NCBI RefSeq assembly: GCF_005404815.1
Contig: NZ_BJDF01000019.1
Location: forward strand, 1 to 64,000
Direction of reading: 5' to 3'
DNA: 64,000 bases
Source of the DNA: Companilactobacillus huachuanensis
GTDB lineage: Bacteria > Bacillota > Bacilli > Lactobacillales > Lactobacillaceae
Shown: positions 41,257 through 51,159 of the stretch, in pieces
How the letters are laid out: each line of letters opens with the position of its first letter
Numbering within the stretch: position 1 is the stretch's first letter
Program-made: the position numbers and the translations under genes
Notes under the pieces: generated by a model
Databases searched by the model: none
Seen by the model: only the letters and a program-made list of their open reading frames with translations
Told to the model about the DNA's origin: nothing

Positions 41257-41285
41257 ATTATATGGGAAAATCATCATTAAATCAA
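41257..41285 (-). promoter_or_regulatory. rpsB-tsf promoter
   Basis: TTGATT, 17 bases, then a perfect TATAAT on the minus strand. The -35 overlaps the stop codon region of the upstream GIY-YIG gene. Confidence 0.75.
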
Positions 41286-41558
41286 GTAGTCTTGCCAATT
41301 TATTCCGTTACTTTTTAATAAAGTGATTTTTTGTTGACGACTTAGCTTCTTAATTGCGATTTCTCGCTTCAAGGCTGCTGATTTGTCAGCCAGTTCTTCG
41401 GAATACATTAATTTAACAGGACGCCTGATTTTAGTATATTTAGCACCCTTGCCTGCATTGTGAGTCGCAACACGCTTTTCAACGTTATTGCTGGTACCAG
41501 TATAAAAGGTTTTGTCATTGCAGAGCAACATATAAACGTAATATTTTTTATTTTCCAT
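41277..41558 (-). CDS. GIY-YIG nuclease-family protein
   Basis: A 93-residue single-domain protein of the UPF0213/YhbQ type. It shows YYVYMLLCNDKTFYTGTSNN, holding the two motif strands (YVY ... YTG), then KRVATHNAGKGAKYTK with the conserved Arg and His, and the PVKLMYSEE strand. Such proteins are presumed DNA-acting but their role is unclear. It overlaps the methyltransferase gene by 11 bases, a common pairing. Confidence 0.9.
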   Translation of the reverse strand: MENKKYYVYMLLCNDKTFYTGTSNNVEKRVATHNAGKGAKYTKIRRPVKLMYSEELADKSAALKREIAIKKLSRQQKITLLKSNGINWQDYLI

Positions 41559-42276
41559 TAATGATCAAACTTGCCTCTTTAGTCAACTGACGATTTTTTT
41601 CATATATAATTAAATCTGGTTCAACACGTAAAGATGCCGCTTTAACCGTTTTGACAATATCTAATAAAACTAAGTTGGCGTCTTTAGTAGCAGTGGATCT
41701 GATGAATCTCACACGTTTGGGCTGTAATTTTTCTTTCGTCATAATGGTGAAAAGTTCACTTAAACGTTCAGGACGATAGACGACAAATGCATGTGAATTT
41801 TCTTTTAACAGTATTTTAATAGTAGAAAGAATATCGGTAAGATCCGTTTTTAACTCATGACGGGCAATTGCCAAAACTGGATTATCCTTAATTACAGTCT
41901 GATCCGAAATTTTAAAGTAAGGCGGATTGCAAACAATTGTGTCAATTGTATCGTGAGCCAAATATTGCTGTACGTTTTTTAGATCATCATTAATTGAATG
42001 AACTTGTTTTTCTAAGTGATTATCCAAAATACTCTGCTGTGACAATTTGGCGAGTTCCTCTTGTATTTCCACTAGATAGATTTGAGCATGCGTCTTAGCT
42101 GCCAAGGACAATCCAATGGCCCCATTTCCGGCGCATAGGTCAACAACTTGACCTTTTTTTACTGGTTTAGCAAAATTATAGAGTAAAATAGTGTCAAGGT
42201 TAAATGAATAAAGTTCTTTATCCTGATTGATGATAATTCCACTATTAGAAATTACATCTTGCGAATTAATCGACAT
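41548..42276 (-). CDS. tRNA1(Val) A37 N6-methyltransferase-like protein (YabB/TrmN6)
   Basis: A 242-residue SAM-dependent methyltransferase. VVDLCAGNGAIGLSLAAKT is the SAM-binding motif I and CNPPYFK is the NPPY catalytic motif of N6-adenine methyltransferases; the family modifies A37 of tRNA. AGGTG lies before the ATG. It is followed by the overlapping GIY-YIG gene, as in Bacillus yabB-yazA, and is divergent from plsC. The exact target is inferred from family. Confidence 0.88.
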   Translation of the reverse strand: MSINSQDVISNSGIIINQDKELYSFNLDTILLYNFAKPVKKGQVVDLCAGNGAIGLSLAAKTHAQIYLVEIQEELAKLSQQSILDNHLEKQVHSINDDLKNVQQYLAHDTIDTIVCNPPYFKISDQTVIKDNPVLAIARHELKTDLTDILSTIKILLKENSHAFVVYRPERLSELFTIMTKEKLQPKRVRFIRSTATKDANLVLLDIVKTVKAASLRVEPDLIIYEKNRQLTKEASLIINGK

Positions 42277-42338
42277 ATTGCACCTGCTTTATGGTATTTT
42301 AAATAAGTCAAAATTATTTTTGGGAGAATGATATTTTT

Positions 42339-42962
42339 ATGTTTTATAAAGTTATCCGTGTTTTAGTGAGAGGTTTAGTATTTTTACTAAATGGGCACTT
42401 CAACGTAGTTGGTAAAGAAAATTTACCTGATAAGCCCTATATTTTGGTTGCACCGCATCGTACCTGGTGGGAACCAATCTTCTTTGCACTCGTCATTGCA
42501 CCACGAGATGCAACTTTTATGGCTAAAAAAGAACTCTTTAAAAATCCGATTTTACGATACATTTTAGTCCATGCACATGCCTTTCCAGTTGATCGAGTTC
42601 ATCCTGGACCTTCAGCTATCAAAACCCCAGTTAAAGCCTTAAAGAAAGAAGGTCGAGTTCTAATTATGTTCCCTTCTGGAACACGTTATTCAGAAGAACT
42701 AAAAGGCGGTGCTTCATTGATTGCCAAACTTTCTAAAGCTCCGTTAGTTCCCTTTGTCTATCAGGGGCCTCTAACTTTTGGTGGTTTGATGATGCATAAA
42801 CAAATCACCGTGGGCATTGGACCTGAAATTGATTTCGATTTTAAGGCCAAATTAAACGACGAACAAACTAAACAAGTTAATGAGGATATGGAACAGGCTT
42901 GGAAAGATATCGACAATGAAATTGATCCAAGTTTTGAATATATTCCGCCTAAGAAAAAGTAG
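42339..42962 (+). CDS. plsC: 1-acyl-sn-glycerol-3-phosphate acyltransferase
   Basis: PlsC acylates lysophosphatidate to phosphatidate at the membrane. The 207-residue protein has a hydrophobic N-terminus and APHRTWWEP, in which the usual HX4D motif is His40...Glu45. Motif III reads FPSGTRYS rather than FPEGTRS. Related forms are, to my recollection, common in lactobacilli, so the enzyme is probably active. GGGAG lies before the ATG. It is monocistronic and convergent with purD, sharing a terminator. Confidence 0.9.
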   Translation: MFYKVIRVLVRGLVFLLNGHFNVVGKENLPDKPYILVAPHRTWWEPIFFALVIAPRDATFMAKKELFKNPILRYILVHAHAFPVDRVHPGPSAIKTPVKALKKEGRVLIMFPSGTRYSEELKGGASLIAKLSKAPLVPFVYQGPLTFGGLMMHKQITVGIGPEIDFDFKAKLNDEQTKQVNEDMEQAWKDIDNEIDPSFEYIPPKKK

Positions 42963-43016
42963 TTAAATATGCCATTTTGTTTCCAGAACTGAGCGTATTT
43001 TTTAATGGCAGTAGCA
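42963..43016 (+). repeat. MITE deletion remnant (R10)
   Basis: TTAAATATGCC...TTTCCAGAACTGAGCGTATT is the left flank and first stem arm, joined directly to TTTTTTAATGGCAGTAGCA, the right flank as in R2. The whole core is missing. Confidence 0.6.
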
Positions 43017-43070
43017 TATAGAAACAGCTATTAATTACCACTACACAATAATAAGTAATTATATACCAAA

Positions 43071-43106
43071 AATAGCCTCAGAATCCTAATGGATTCTGAG
43101 GCTATT
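43071..43106. terminator. Bidirectional terminator between plsC and purD
   Basis: AATAGCCTCAGAATCC and GGATTCTGAGGCTATT pair perfectly (16 bp, four-base loop) with T-rich sequence on both sides, serving the convergent plsC and pur operon. Confidence 0.9.
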
Positions 43107-43134
43107 ATTTTTATTAAATTAATTTTTTATTTGA

Positions 43135-44391
43135 TTAAAGCGAGTTTTTACCAATATCACGTCGATAAAAAATATTATTTTGTTCCATTTTATCTAACTC
43201 ACGATAAATCACATTTTGGCACGCTGACAGCGTTTGTGCTTGTGTTTGTACCAAATACAACCGACCGCCATTACTGATCAGACGATGGTTCTCTTTGCGA
43301 ACACTGGCAAAATTAGTTGTCAGTGGACAATTTCTGAAGTCATCGGTACTTCCAAGATCACCTGACAATTGTTTGTTTGGATACCCTTGGCTGACCGCGA
43401 AGACCCCGAGATTTAAGCCATTCTTTTCCCAGTTAATCTCGCTAATCTTTTTATGATGAAGAATTTGTTCGATTATTTCTGACAAATCAGACTGTAGTCG
43501 AGGCAATACTACCTCGGTCTCAGGATCACCGAATCGAGCATTAAACTCAATTACCTTAATACCACTTTTAGTTAAAATCAAACCAGCATAAATTATACCA
43601 GTATACTTGATACCTTGAGTATAAAGCTCTTTTACAAATGGCTTAATAACCGTCTCAATAGCTGTTTGTTCGATTTCTTTAGAGATATTTGCTACTGGAC
43701 AGACGGCACCCATTCCACCAGTGTTTGGTCCTTTGTCATCTTCAAAGATTTTTTTGTAATCTTGAGCTAATGGCATTGGGTAAAAACGCTTGTGGTCTAC
43801 AAAAGCCATTAGTGAAAATTCTTCACCTTCCAAAAAATCTTCAATTACAACTTTACGAGTGTTGAACTTATGGCCATCCAATAATTCCGAAACTTTCTCG
43901 AGTGCATCTGCCTGATCAGGAGAAATATAAACGCCTTTGCCAGCTGCTAACCCGTCAGCTTTTATAACAATTGGAAATTCAGCTTCTGTTTTCAAAAAAT
44001 CAGTAGCAGTTTGTAAATCAGTAAACTCTTGATAGTTTGCAGTCGCAATACCCGCATCTGCCATCAATTTTTTGGTAAACGACTTCGATCCTTCAATCTG
44101 TGCAGCCTTTTTAGTTGGTCCAAAAATCAATAATTTACGACTCTTGAAAAAATCGGCAATTCCATTTACTAATGGATCTTCTGGTCCCACGATCGTATAG
44201 TTGATCTCATTAATTTCAACAAAATTCGCTAGATGAGAAAATTCATCTTCATCAATCGAAATCGTCTTGATACCATTCAATTTCATCCCATCATTACCCG
44301 GAGCACAAAAGACAACGTTTTGTGGATTCTTAAGTAGTGACTGACAAATAGCATCTTCACGTGCGCCTGAACCGACCACAAGTATTTTCAT
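43135..44391 (-). CDS. purD: Phosphoribosylamine-glycine ligase
   Basis: PurD makes GAR in step 2 of IMP synthesis. The 418-residue ATP-grasp protein starts MKILVVGSGARED after GAGGGGG and has KADGLAAGKGV, EFSLMAFVD, GPNTGGMGAV and NARFGDPE. A longer in-frame extension to 44643 overlaps purH and is rejected. It is the last gene of the pur operon. Confidence 0.97.
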   Translation of the reverse strand: MKILVVGSGAREDAICQSLLKNPQNVVFCAPGNDGMKLNGIKTISIDEDEFSHLANFVEINEINYTIVGPEDPLVNGIADFFKSRKLLIFGPTKKAAQIEGSKSFTKKLMADAGIATANYQEFTDLQTATDFLKTEAEFPIVIKADGLAAGKGVYISPDQADALEKVSELLDGHKFNTRKVVIEDFLEGEEFSLMAFVDHKRFYPMPLAQDYKKIFEDDKGPNTGGMGAVCPVANISKEIEQTAIETVIKPFVKELYTQGIKYTGIIYAGLILTKSGIKVIEFNARFGDPETEVVLPRLQSDLSEIIEQILHHKKISEINWEKNGLNLGVFAVSQGYPNKQLSGDLGSTDDFRNCPLTTNFASVRKENHRLISNGGRLYLVQTQAQTLSACQNVIYRELDKMEQNNIFYRRDIGKNSL

Positions 44392-44407
44392 CAAAAGACC
44401 CCCTCTT

Positions 44408-45949
44408 TTAGTGTTTGAAATGTCTTCTACCAGTGAAGACCATTGCAATACCAAATTTATCAGCCATATCAATTGAATCTTGATCCTTGATTGAGCCACC
44501 TGGTTGCACGATAGCTGTAATACCGTGTTCAGCAGCATATTGAACACAATCGTCCATTGGGAAGAAAGCATCAGATGCCATGATAAGTGGTGTGTGGGCA
44601 TCAGCTTTTTCTTCTTGTTCGATTGCAATTTTAACTGAGCCAATACGATTCATTTGACCAGCACCAATTCCCAAAGTTTTGTCAGTTGTTGTAATAACAA
44701 TGGCATTACTCTTAACATGTTTAACAACTTGTTGGCCGAACAACAATGCCTTCATTTCTTCATCTGTTGGAGCTTTTTTAGTAACAACTTTGAATTCATC
44801 CAATTGATCAACCGTTGTATCACGTTCTTGGACTAATAATCCACCCATAACGGAAACATATTCATGTTTGTCAGCTGCTTGTGCTTGTGAAAAATCGAGA
44901 GTCAACAGACGAATATTCTTCTTGGCTTCCAAAATTTCCAAAGCCTCATCGGTAAAACTAGGAGCAATAACTATTTCAAGGAAAATCTTGTGCATTTCTT
45001 CAGCAATTTCTTTAGTAACTTCACGATTTACTGCAACGATCCCACCAAAAACTGACATTGTATCAGCCGTATAAGCTTTATGCCATGCTTGATAAATTGA
45101 ATCGTCATCAACACCGACACCACATGGATTCATATGCTTCAAAGCAGCAACACAAGGTTGGCTAAAATCAGAAACGATTCTTAAGGCTGCATCGGCATCT
45201 TTGATATTGTTGAATGAAAGTTCCTTACCATGTAATTGTTTTGCTGAAGCGATTGAATAGGCTGAAGGCATAGCACTTTGATAGAAAGCAGCCTTTTGAT
45301 GAGAATTTTCACCGTAACGTAATTCTTGATGATAATCGTAACCAAGTACTTCAACATCAGGGAATTCATCCCCATTAAGGTCTGTCAAGTAGTGAGCAAT
45401 GATACTGTCATATTCGGCCGTATGGCGGAAAGCCTTCGCAGCTAAACGACGTCTGAGTAATGTATCATCTTCATCTGACTTGATACTTTCCAAAACAGTT
45501 TCATAATCGCTCGCATCGATCACAACATAAACGCTCTTGAAATTCTTTGAAGCAGAACGGATCATTGATGGACCACCGATATCGATTTGCTCGATTGCTT
45601 CAGCTGGTGTTACACCATCTTTAGAAATTGTTTCTTTAAATGGATATAAGTTAACACAGACAAGGTCGATAGTTTGAATATTGAGTTTTTCCAAAGTTTT
45701 CATATGTTCAGGATTATCACGTTTAGCCAATAATCCAGCGTGAACTACTGGATGCAATGTTTTAACACGACCATCAAGGATTTCAGGAAATTTAGTAACT
45801 TCGTCAATTTCAGTAACTTTAACGCCGTTTTCTTGTAATTTCTTGTATGTACCACCAGTTGAGATAATCTCAAAGTCATTGGCAATTAAACCCTTAGCAA
45901 ATTCCACAACACCTGTTTTATCGGAAACACTTATTAGAGCTCTTTTCAT
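44408..45949 (-). CDS. purH: Bifunctional AICAR transformylase/IMP cyclohydrolase
   Basis: PurH performs the last two steps to IMP. The 513-residue protein has an N-terminal cyclohydrolase domain ([25 protein letters not shown]) and a C-terminal transformylase domain with KHMNPCGVG and the [11 protein letters not shown] motif, ending GRRHFKH. It overlaps purN by four bases (ATGA), indicating coupling. Confidence 0.98.
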   Translation of the reverse strand: MKRALISVSDKTGVVEFAKGLIANDFEIISTGGTYKKLQENGVKVTEIDEVTKFPEILDGRVKTLHPVVHAGLLAKRDNPEHMKTLEKLNIQTIDLVCVNLYPFKETISKDGVTPAEAIEQIDIGGPSMIRSASKNFKSVYVVIDASDYETVLESIKSDEDDTLLRRRLAAKAFRHTAEYDSIIAHYLTDLNGDEFPDVEVLGYDYHQELRYGENSHQKAAFYQSAMPSAYSIASAKQLHGKELSFNNIKDADAALRIVSDFSQPCVAALKHMNPCGVGVDDDSIYQAWHKAYTADTMSVFGGIVAVNREVTKEIAEEMHKIFLEIVIAPSFTDEALEILEAKKNIRLLTLDFSQAQAADKHEYVSVMGGLLVQERDTTVDQLDEFKVVTKKAPTDEEMKALLFGQQVVKHVKSNAIVITTTDKTLGIGAGQMNRIGSVKIAIEQEEKADAHTPLIMASDAFFPMDDCVQYAAEHGITAIVQPGGSIKDQDSIDMADKFGIAMVFTGRRHFKH

Positions 45950-46530
45950 TTTTTATCTACCCCATTTGTTTTATTTAGTAAATCAAGAATCACTTGGCGA
46001 TACATCTGATGCTCAGTTTGGTGAATTCTCGCTTCTAAACTGGCCTCTGTATCATTAGTCAAACGGATAACCTTTTCTTGCTTGATAATTGGACCTGTAT
46101 CGACGCCTTCATCAATATAGTGAATCGTTACTCCAGTCACTGCATCCCCGGCTTCAAATGCCCGTTCGATCGCTTCTAGGCCTGAAAATTTAGGCAACAA
46201 GGATGGATGAATATTGATAATATGGTTTGGATACGCCGCTAATAAAACTGGTGTAACAACACGCATATACCCTGCTAACAAAATGTATTCAATATGAAGT
46301 GGCTCTAATTTCTCAATGATAGCTTGTTCATACGCGCCACGATTGGGATAATCACTCAGTTGGTTGACGAAAACTGGAATATTATATTTTTCAGCCCGTT
46401 CAATCACATGAGCGTTCTTTTGATCACAGACAACTAATTCAATCTCTAAACCGTCATTCCGTAATTCATCCGACTTAGCAATTGCTTCAAAATTACTACC
46501 GTTTCCAGAGGCAAAAATTGCTACTTTCAT
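45946..46530 (-). CDS. purN: Phosphoribosylglycinamide formyltransferase
   Basis: PurN transfers a formyl group from 10-formyl-THF to GAR. The 194-residue protein has [12 protein letters not shown], the catalytic region [23 protein letters not shown], and [16 protein letters not shown]. It overlaps both purM and purH by four bases. Confidence 0.97.
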   Translation of the reverse strand: MKVAIFASGNGSNFEAIAKSDELRNDGLEIELVVCDQKNAHVIERAEKYNIPVFVNQLSDYPNRGAYEQAIIEKLEPLHIEYILLAGYMRVVTPVLLAAYPNHIINIHPSLLPKFSGLEAIERAFEAGDAVTGVTIHYIDEGVDTGPIIKQEKVIRLTNDTEASLEARIHQTEHQMYRQVILDLLNKTNGVDKK

Positions 46531-47546
46531 AGCTGATCCCCTTTCAAAATCAAACTTTCTTCCGATTTAGGGATAACTTCCCCAATCGTATAAGCAATGG
46601 TTTCTTTTTCATTCAATAGTTCTAGAACTTCCAACTCTTTTGAAGCATCAACAGCAATTACCATTCCTAGACCCATGTTAAAGATGTGATACATATCAGC
46701 AATTTCTAATTGACCATACTTTTTCAAAAGTTCAAAAATTGGTAGTTTGGGCCAAATATCAACGTTAATTGAAGCAGCCAGATTGTCTGGCAACATCCGC
46801 GGAATGTTTTCATAGAACCCACCACCAGTAATGTGTGAAATTCCTTTGATCAAACGTTCATCCAACAAGGGCACAATATCTTGAACATAAATCTTTGTTG
46901 GTGTCAGTAATATTTCACCAAGTGTTTGATCCGGGCATTCAGGTAAAACACTCTCAACAGTTAATTCATGATCCTGAAAGAAAATTTTTCGAACTAGTGA
47001 ATAGCCATTAGAATGAATCCCACTTGATTTCAAACCAATCAACACATTACCAGCTTGAATATTTTCTTTCTTCAATAAGTCGTCTTTTTCACAAATACCT
47101 ACTGAAAATCCAGCAATATCGTAATCTTTTGCATCATAGACACCGGGCATTTCCGCTGTCTCACCCCCAATTAAGTTGGCATTTGCTTGATTACAGCCGC
47201 TAATAACACCCTTGAGAATTTCTTCAATTTTGTTATCAACTTTACCAGTTGAGATATAGTCTAAGAAATATTGTGGTGTTGCTCCTTGTGCCAAAATATC
47301 GTTGACACACATAGCCACACAGTCGATTCCGATGGTATCCCATTTTTTAGTTTCAGTTGTTAAAAGCAATTTAGTGCCCACACCATCATCACTTGATACC
47401 AAAACTGGGTGCTTATAGCCTTCGGGAATCTCATAAACACCGCCGAAATTACCAATATTGCCATTGTGTGTATTCTGTTTCACAAATTTAGAAATTTTAT
47501 AACCTGATTCGACGTTGACACCTGCGTCTTGATAGGGATTAGACAT
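46527..47546 (-). CDS. purM: Phosphoribosylformylglycinamidine cyclo-ligase (AIR synthetase)
   Basis: PurM converts FGAM to AIR with ATP. The 339-residue protein has YQDAGVNVESGYKI, SSDGVGTKLLL, the GGETAEMPGVY motif and HITGGGFYENIPRM. It follows purF by 11 bases. Confidence 0.97.
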   Translation of the reverse strand: MSNPYQDAGVNVESGYKISKFVKQNTHNGNIGNFGGVYEIPEGYKHPVLVSSDDGVGTKLLLTTETKKWDTIGIDCVAMCVNDILAQGATPQYFLDYISTGKVDNKIEEILKGVISGCNQANANLIGGETAEMPGVYDAKDYDIAGFSVGICEKDDLLKKENIQAGNVLIGLKSSGIHSNGYSLVRKIFFQDHELTVESVLPECPDQTLGEILLTPTKIYVQDIVPLLDERLIKGISHITGGGFYENIPRMLPDNLAASINVDIWPKLPIFELLKKYGQLEIADMYHIFNMGLGMVIAVDASKELEVLELLNEKETIAYTIGEVIPKSEESLILKGDQL

Positions 47547-47557
47547 TAAATGCCTCC

Positions 47558-48964
47558 TTATTTTCTAGATTCATAATCGTAAAGATAAGTTGGATAGTCA
47601 CCATTGAAATACGACATATCTAAGCCTGAATATGGTGCATCAGACTTCAAACCAATTGCATCAATTAGACCTTCTTCACTCAAAAAGTTCAACGAATCAG
47701 ATCCAAAAATTTCATTCATTTCTGGAATTGATTTATGAGCTGCAATTAACTCGCTCTTTTCTTGAATATCAATTCCATAAAAACACGGATGCATAAACCT
47801 TGGCGAAGCAATACGTAAGTGAACCTCAGTTGCGCCTGCATCTCTCAGCAATTGCACGATATAAGCACAAGTTGTTCCACGAACTATAGAATCATCAACT
47901 AAAATAACTCGTTTGCCTTGAACAACGCCTTTAACAGCGGCCAACTTTTGACGAACACTCTTTTCACGCAATTCCTGAGTTGGTTGAATAAATTCGCGAC
48001 CCATGTACTGGTTCTTGATCAAGCCCATCTCATATGGCAAGCCACTGGATTCTGCATACCCACTGGCCGCAGACAACGAGGAATTGGGCACACCGACGAC
48101 AATATCTCCGGTTGCTGGAAATTCCTTAGCTAGATTAGCTCCCATGCGTTTTCTAGCCGAATGAACATTAACACCTAAAATATCAGAATCAGGACGGGCA
48201 AAGTAGATGAATTCCATTGAACAAATGGCTAACTTAGTATTAGTTGTCCATTGATCAATCTTCATCCCATTATTATCGATTGTAATTAATTCACCTGGTT
48301 GCACGTTGCGAATTAATTTGGCACCAACAGCGTCTAAAGCACAGGTTTCGCTGGCAACAACATAGGCGCCATTATCTAATTGACCAATTGAAAGTGGCCG
48401 AAATCCATGTGAATCTAAAGCGACGATCATAGCATCCTTCGTCAATAATAAATACGCAAAACCACCTTGAATTTTGTTCAGTGCTTCAACAATTTTTTCG
48501 TGAAATGTTGGTGCATTTGAAACCTTGATCAAATGAACTAAAACTTCAGAATCAGAACTGGACTTAAAGATATGACCTTTTTCTTCTAGCTCTTTTTTCA
48601 ACGTCACGGCATTTGTCAAATTCCCGTTATGAGCTAGTGCTATCTGACTGTCTGTGAAATCAAATAAAAGTGGCTGAACATTCTCTATCTTATTTTCACC
48701 TGCAGTTGAATAACGAACGTGACCAATTGCGGAATCGCCGACTAATGAATTTAAATATTCTGGTTTAGAAAAAACTTGTGTTAATAACCCTAGATTACGA
48801 TATGCACGAAGTTTCTTGCCATCATTCGAAACAATCCCTGCACCCTCTTGACCGCGATGTTGCAAACTGTGGAGTCCTAAATATGTTAGATAATTAGCAT
48901 TTTCAGCACCCCAAACACCAAAGACACCACATTCCTCATTTAAACTTCTTACTTCATTAGGCAC
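47558..48964 (-). CDS. purF: Amidophosphoribosyltransferase
   Basis: PurF makes phosphoribosylamine from PRPP and glutamine, the committed step. The 468-residue protein has an 11-residue propeptide before the N-nucleophile Cys12 (ECGVFGVWG), the HRGQEGAGI and GHVRYST segments, and the PRPP motif VILVDDSIVRGTT. Bacillus-type maturation by propeptide removal is expected. It overlaps purL by 16 bases. Confidence 0.98.
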   Translation of the reverse strand: MPNEVRSLNEECGVFGVWGAENANYLTYLGLHSLQHRGQEGAGIVSNDGKKLRAYRNLGLLTQVFSKPEYLNSLVGDSAIGHVRYSTAGENKIENVQPLLFDFTDSQIALAHNGNLTNAVTLKKELEEKGHIFKSSSDSEVLVHLIKVSNAPTFHEKIVEALNKIQGGFAYLLLTKDAMIVALDSHGFRPLSIGQLDNGAYVVASETCALDAVGAKLIRNVQPGELITIDNNGMKIDQWTTNTKLAICSMEFIYFARPDSDILGVNVHSARKRMGANLAKEFPATGDIVVGVPNSSLSAASGYAESSGLPYEMGLIKNQYMGREFIQPTQELREKSVRQKLAAVKGVVQGKRVILVDDSIVRGTTCAYIVQLLRDAGATEVHLRIASPRFMHPCFYGIDIQEKSELIAAHKSIPEMNEIFGSDSLNFLSEEGLIDAIGLKSDAPYSGLDMSYFNGDYPTYLYDYESRK

Positions 48965-51159
48965 GTAATGGCCTCCTTCCAGTTTTTAGCCGCTACTGAA
49001 CCACTCATTTCGACAGACTCATTAGCTGTAGTAACTTTGAATTCTGGTGTTGCGATAACTTTTCCTAAGTATTCAATATCAGTAGTCATTAATTTTTCAA
49101 AAGCTGATTTATTTTCTGGAGCAATGGTAACTAAGAAACGTGATTGTGTTTCTGAGAACATTTGAGCTGAACTTAAACCAGTTTTAATTTCAAACCCGAG
49201 TTCATTTTCAAAAGTTGATTCTGACAACGCAACTGCTAGACCACCTTCTGATAAATCGTGACAACTTTTAATTAATTTTTGGGAGATTGCTTGACGGATA
49301 AGATCCTGATGTAATTTTTCTTGATCTAAATCTAAATTACGCAAGTTTCCTTTTAATTTTCCAAATTGAGCCATTTGTAATTCTGAACCATTAAAGTCGT
49401 CTTGAGTCTGACCAACTAGATAGATCAAATCTTCAGATTCTTTAAAATCATTAGTTGTGACATTATCGATATCAGAAATCAAACCGACCATTCCAACCAT
49501 TGGACTAGGGTAAATTGCGACATCGTTATACTCGTTGTAGAGTGAAACATTACCAGAAATTACTGGCGTATTGATTTTTTCACAAGCACTGGCAATTCCT
49601 TCAACGCTCTTGTCTAATTCCCAAAAAGCTTCAGGATTTTCAGGATTTCCATAATTTAAACAATCTGTGACACCAATTGGTTCACCACCACTGGCAACAA
49701 TATTACGAGCTGCTTCCATAACGGCAATCTGACCACCAACAAAGGGATTTAAATAAACATATTTTGAATTGCTATCATTTGTCATTGCGATAGCTTTTTT
49801 TGTTCCACGGATTCTAACTACGCCACTGTCACTTCCGGGACGAACTAAGGTATTAGCTTTAACTTGTGAATCGTAAGTTTGGTAAAAATGTTTTTTGCTA
49901 GCAATGTTAGGGCGCTGTAACATTTCATTCCACGTTTCTTCCAAAGAGTCGATATCGGGAACAAACTGATAATCTTTATCTTCAATCATGCGCTGTGGTT
50001 GAATTTCTTCACGGTCATACTCTGGAACGTCTTCAGTTAAACTGTCGACTGGAATATCGGTTACCAACTGATATTGATGATAAATTTTATATTGTTTATC
50101 AGTTGTCACTTGGCCGATTACAACCGCATCAAGTTCAAAATGTTTGAAGAATTCCAAGACATTATCCACAAATTCTGGTTTAACACAGAGAACCATTCGT
50201 TCTTGAGATTCTGAAAGCATCATCTCGTAAGCATTCATCTCAGTTTCACGTTGAGGAACTTTATCTAAGTTTAAGATCAGACCCGAACCAGCCTTAGAAG
50301 CCATCTCAGCGGTTGATGATACTAATCCTGCGGCTCCCATATCTTGAATACCTAAAATCCATTCAGGGTGTTTCTCGATGATTTCTACGCAAGCATCCAT
50401 CAATAGTTTTTCGATAAATGGATTACCAACTTGAACCGCCGAACGTTGTTTATTCTTCTTATCAGTAAATTCATCAGAAGCAAAGGTAGCCCCATGGATT
50501 CCGTCACGGCCAGTTTTAGCACCGACGTAGACGATTAAATTCTTATCACCACTAGCAGTACCATGTTTGAAATCAGTATTATTCAATAACCCAACACACA
50601 TTGCATTGACGAGCGGATTATGTTCATAACAATCTTCAAAAGCAATTTCACCACCAACAGTCGGCAAACCAATACAGTTACCATAACCACCGATACCAGC
50701 GACAACTTCATTAACCAAATGTTTGGTTTGTCCGTCTTTTAAGGGTCCAAATTTTAAACTGTTCAAAAGTGCAATCGGTTGAGCACCCATAGAAAAAATA
50801 TCTCTAATAATTCCACCAACACCAGTTGCTGCACCTTGATAAGGTTCAACTGCTGAAGGATGATTATGACTTTCTGCCTTGAAAACAACTGCTTGATTGT
50901 CACCGATATCCAAGATTCCGGCGTCTTCACCAGGACCTGCGATCACTCGTTCGCTCTTATTGGGCATTTTCCGAAGAACTTTTTTGGAGTTCTTATACGA
51001 ACAATGTTCACTCCACATAACTGAGTAGAGCCCTGTTTCAGTGTAGTTAGGCAAACGCTTAAGAATTTTTGTACTGATCAATTCATATTCGGAATCAGTT
51101 AGACCCCATTGTTGATAAAGCTTTTCATCTTTGATTTGTTTTGCCGTAGGTTCAGTCAT
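48949..51159 (-). CDS. purL: FGAM synthase subunit PurL (small type)
   Basis: With PurQ and PurS it converts FGAR to FGAM. The 736-residue form is the Bacillus-type small PurL. It shows WSEHCSYKNSKKVL, ESHNHPSAVEPYQGAATGVGG and GGNLVSGNVSLYNE-like PVISGNVSLYNEYN. Its stop overlaps the next start as usual for this operon. Confidence 0.98.
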   Translation of the reverse strand: MTEPTAKQIKDEKLYQQWGLTDSEYELISTKILKRLPNYTETGLYSVMWSEHCSYKNSKKVLRKMPNKSERVIAGPGEDAGILDIGDNQAVVFKAESHNHPSAVEPYQGAATGVGGIIRDIFSMGAQPIALLNSLKFGPLKDGQTKHLVNEVVAGIGGYGNCIGLPTVGGEIAFEDCYEHNPLVNAMCVGLLNNTDFKHGTASGDKNLIVYVGAKTGRDGIHGATFASDEFTDKKNKQRSAVQVGNPFIEKLLMDACVEIIEKHPEWILGIQDMGAAGLVSSTAEMASKAGSGLILNLDKVPQRETEMNAYEMMLSESQERMVLCVKPEFVDNVLEFFKHFELDAVVIGQVTTDKQYKIYHQYQLVTDIPVDSLTEDVPEYDREEIQPQRMIEDKDYQFVPDIDSLEETWNEMLQRPNIASKKHFYQTYDSQVKANTLVRPGSDSGVVRIRGTKKAIAMTNDSNSKYVYLNPFVGGQIAVMEAARNIVASGGEPIGVTDCLNYGNPENPEAFWELDKSVEGIASACEKINTPVISGNVSLYNEYNDVAIYPSPMVGMVGLISDIDNVTTNDFKESEDLIYLVGQTQDDFNGSELQMAQFGKLKGNLRNLDLDQEKLHQDLIRQAISQKLIKSCHDLSEGGLAVALSESTFENELGFEIKTGLSSAQMFSETQSRFLVTIAPENKSAFEKLMTTDIEYLGKVIATPEFKVTTANESVEMSGSVAAKNWKEAITCLMK

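Noticed and set aside
44392-44643. N-terminal extension of purD
   Set aside because: It overlaps purH coding sequence and encodes unrelated Gln/Leu-rich sequence; the ATG at 44391 has a strong ribosome binding site and the conserved N-terminus.
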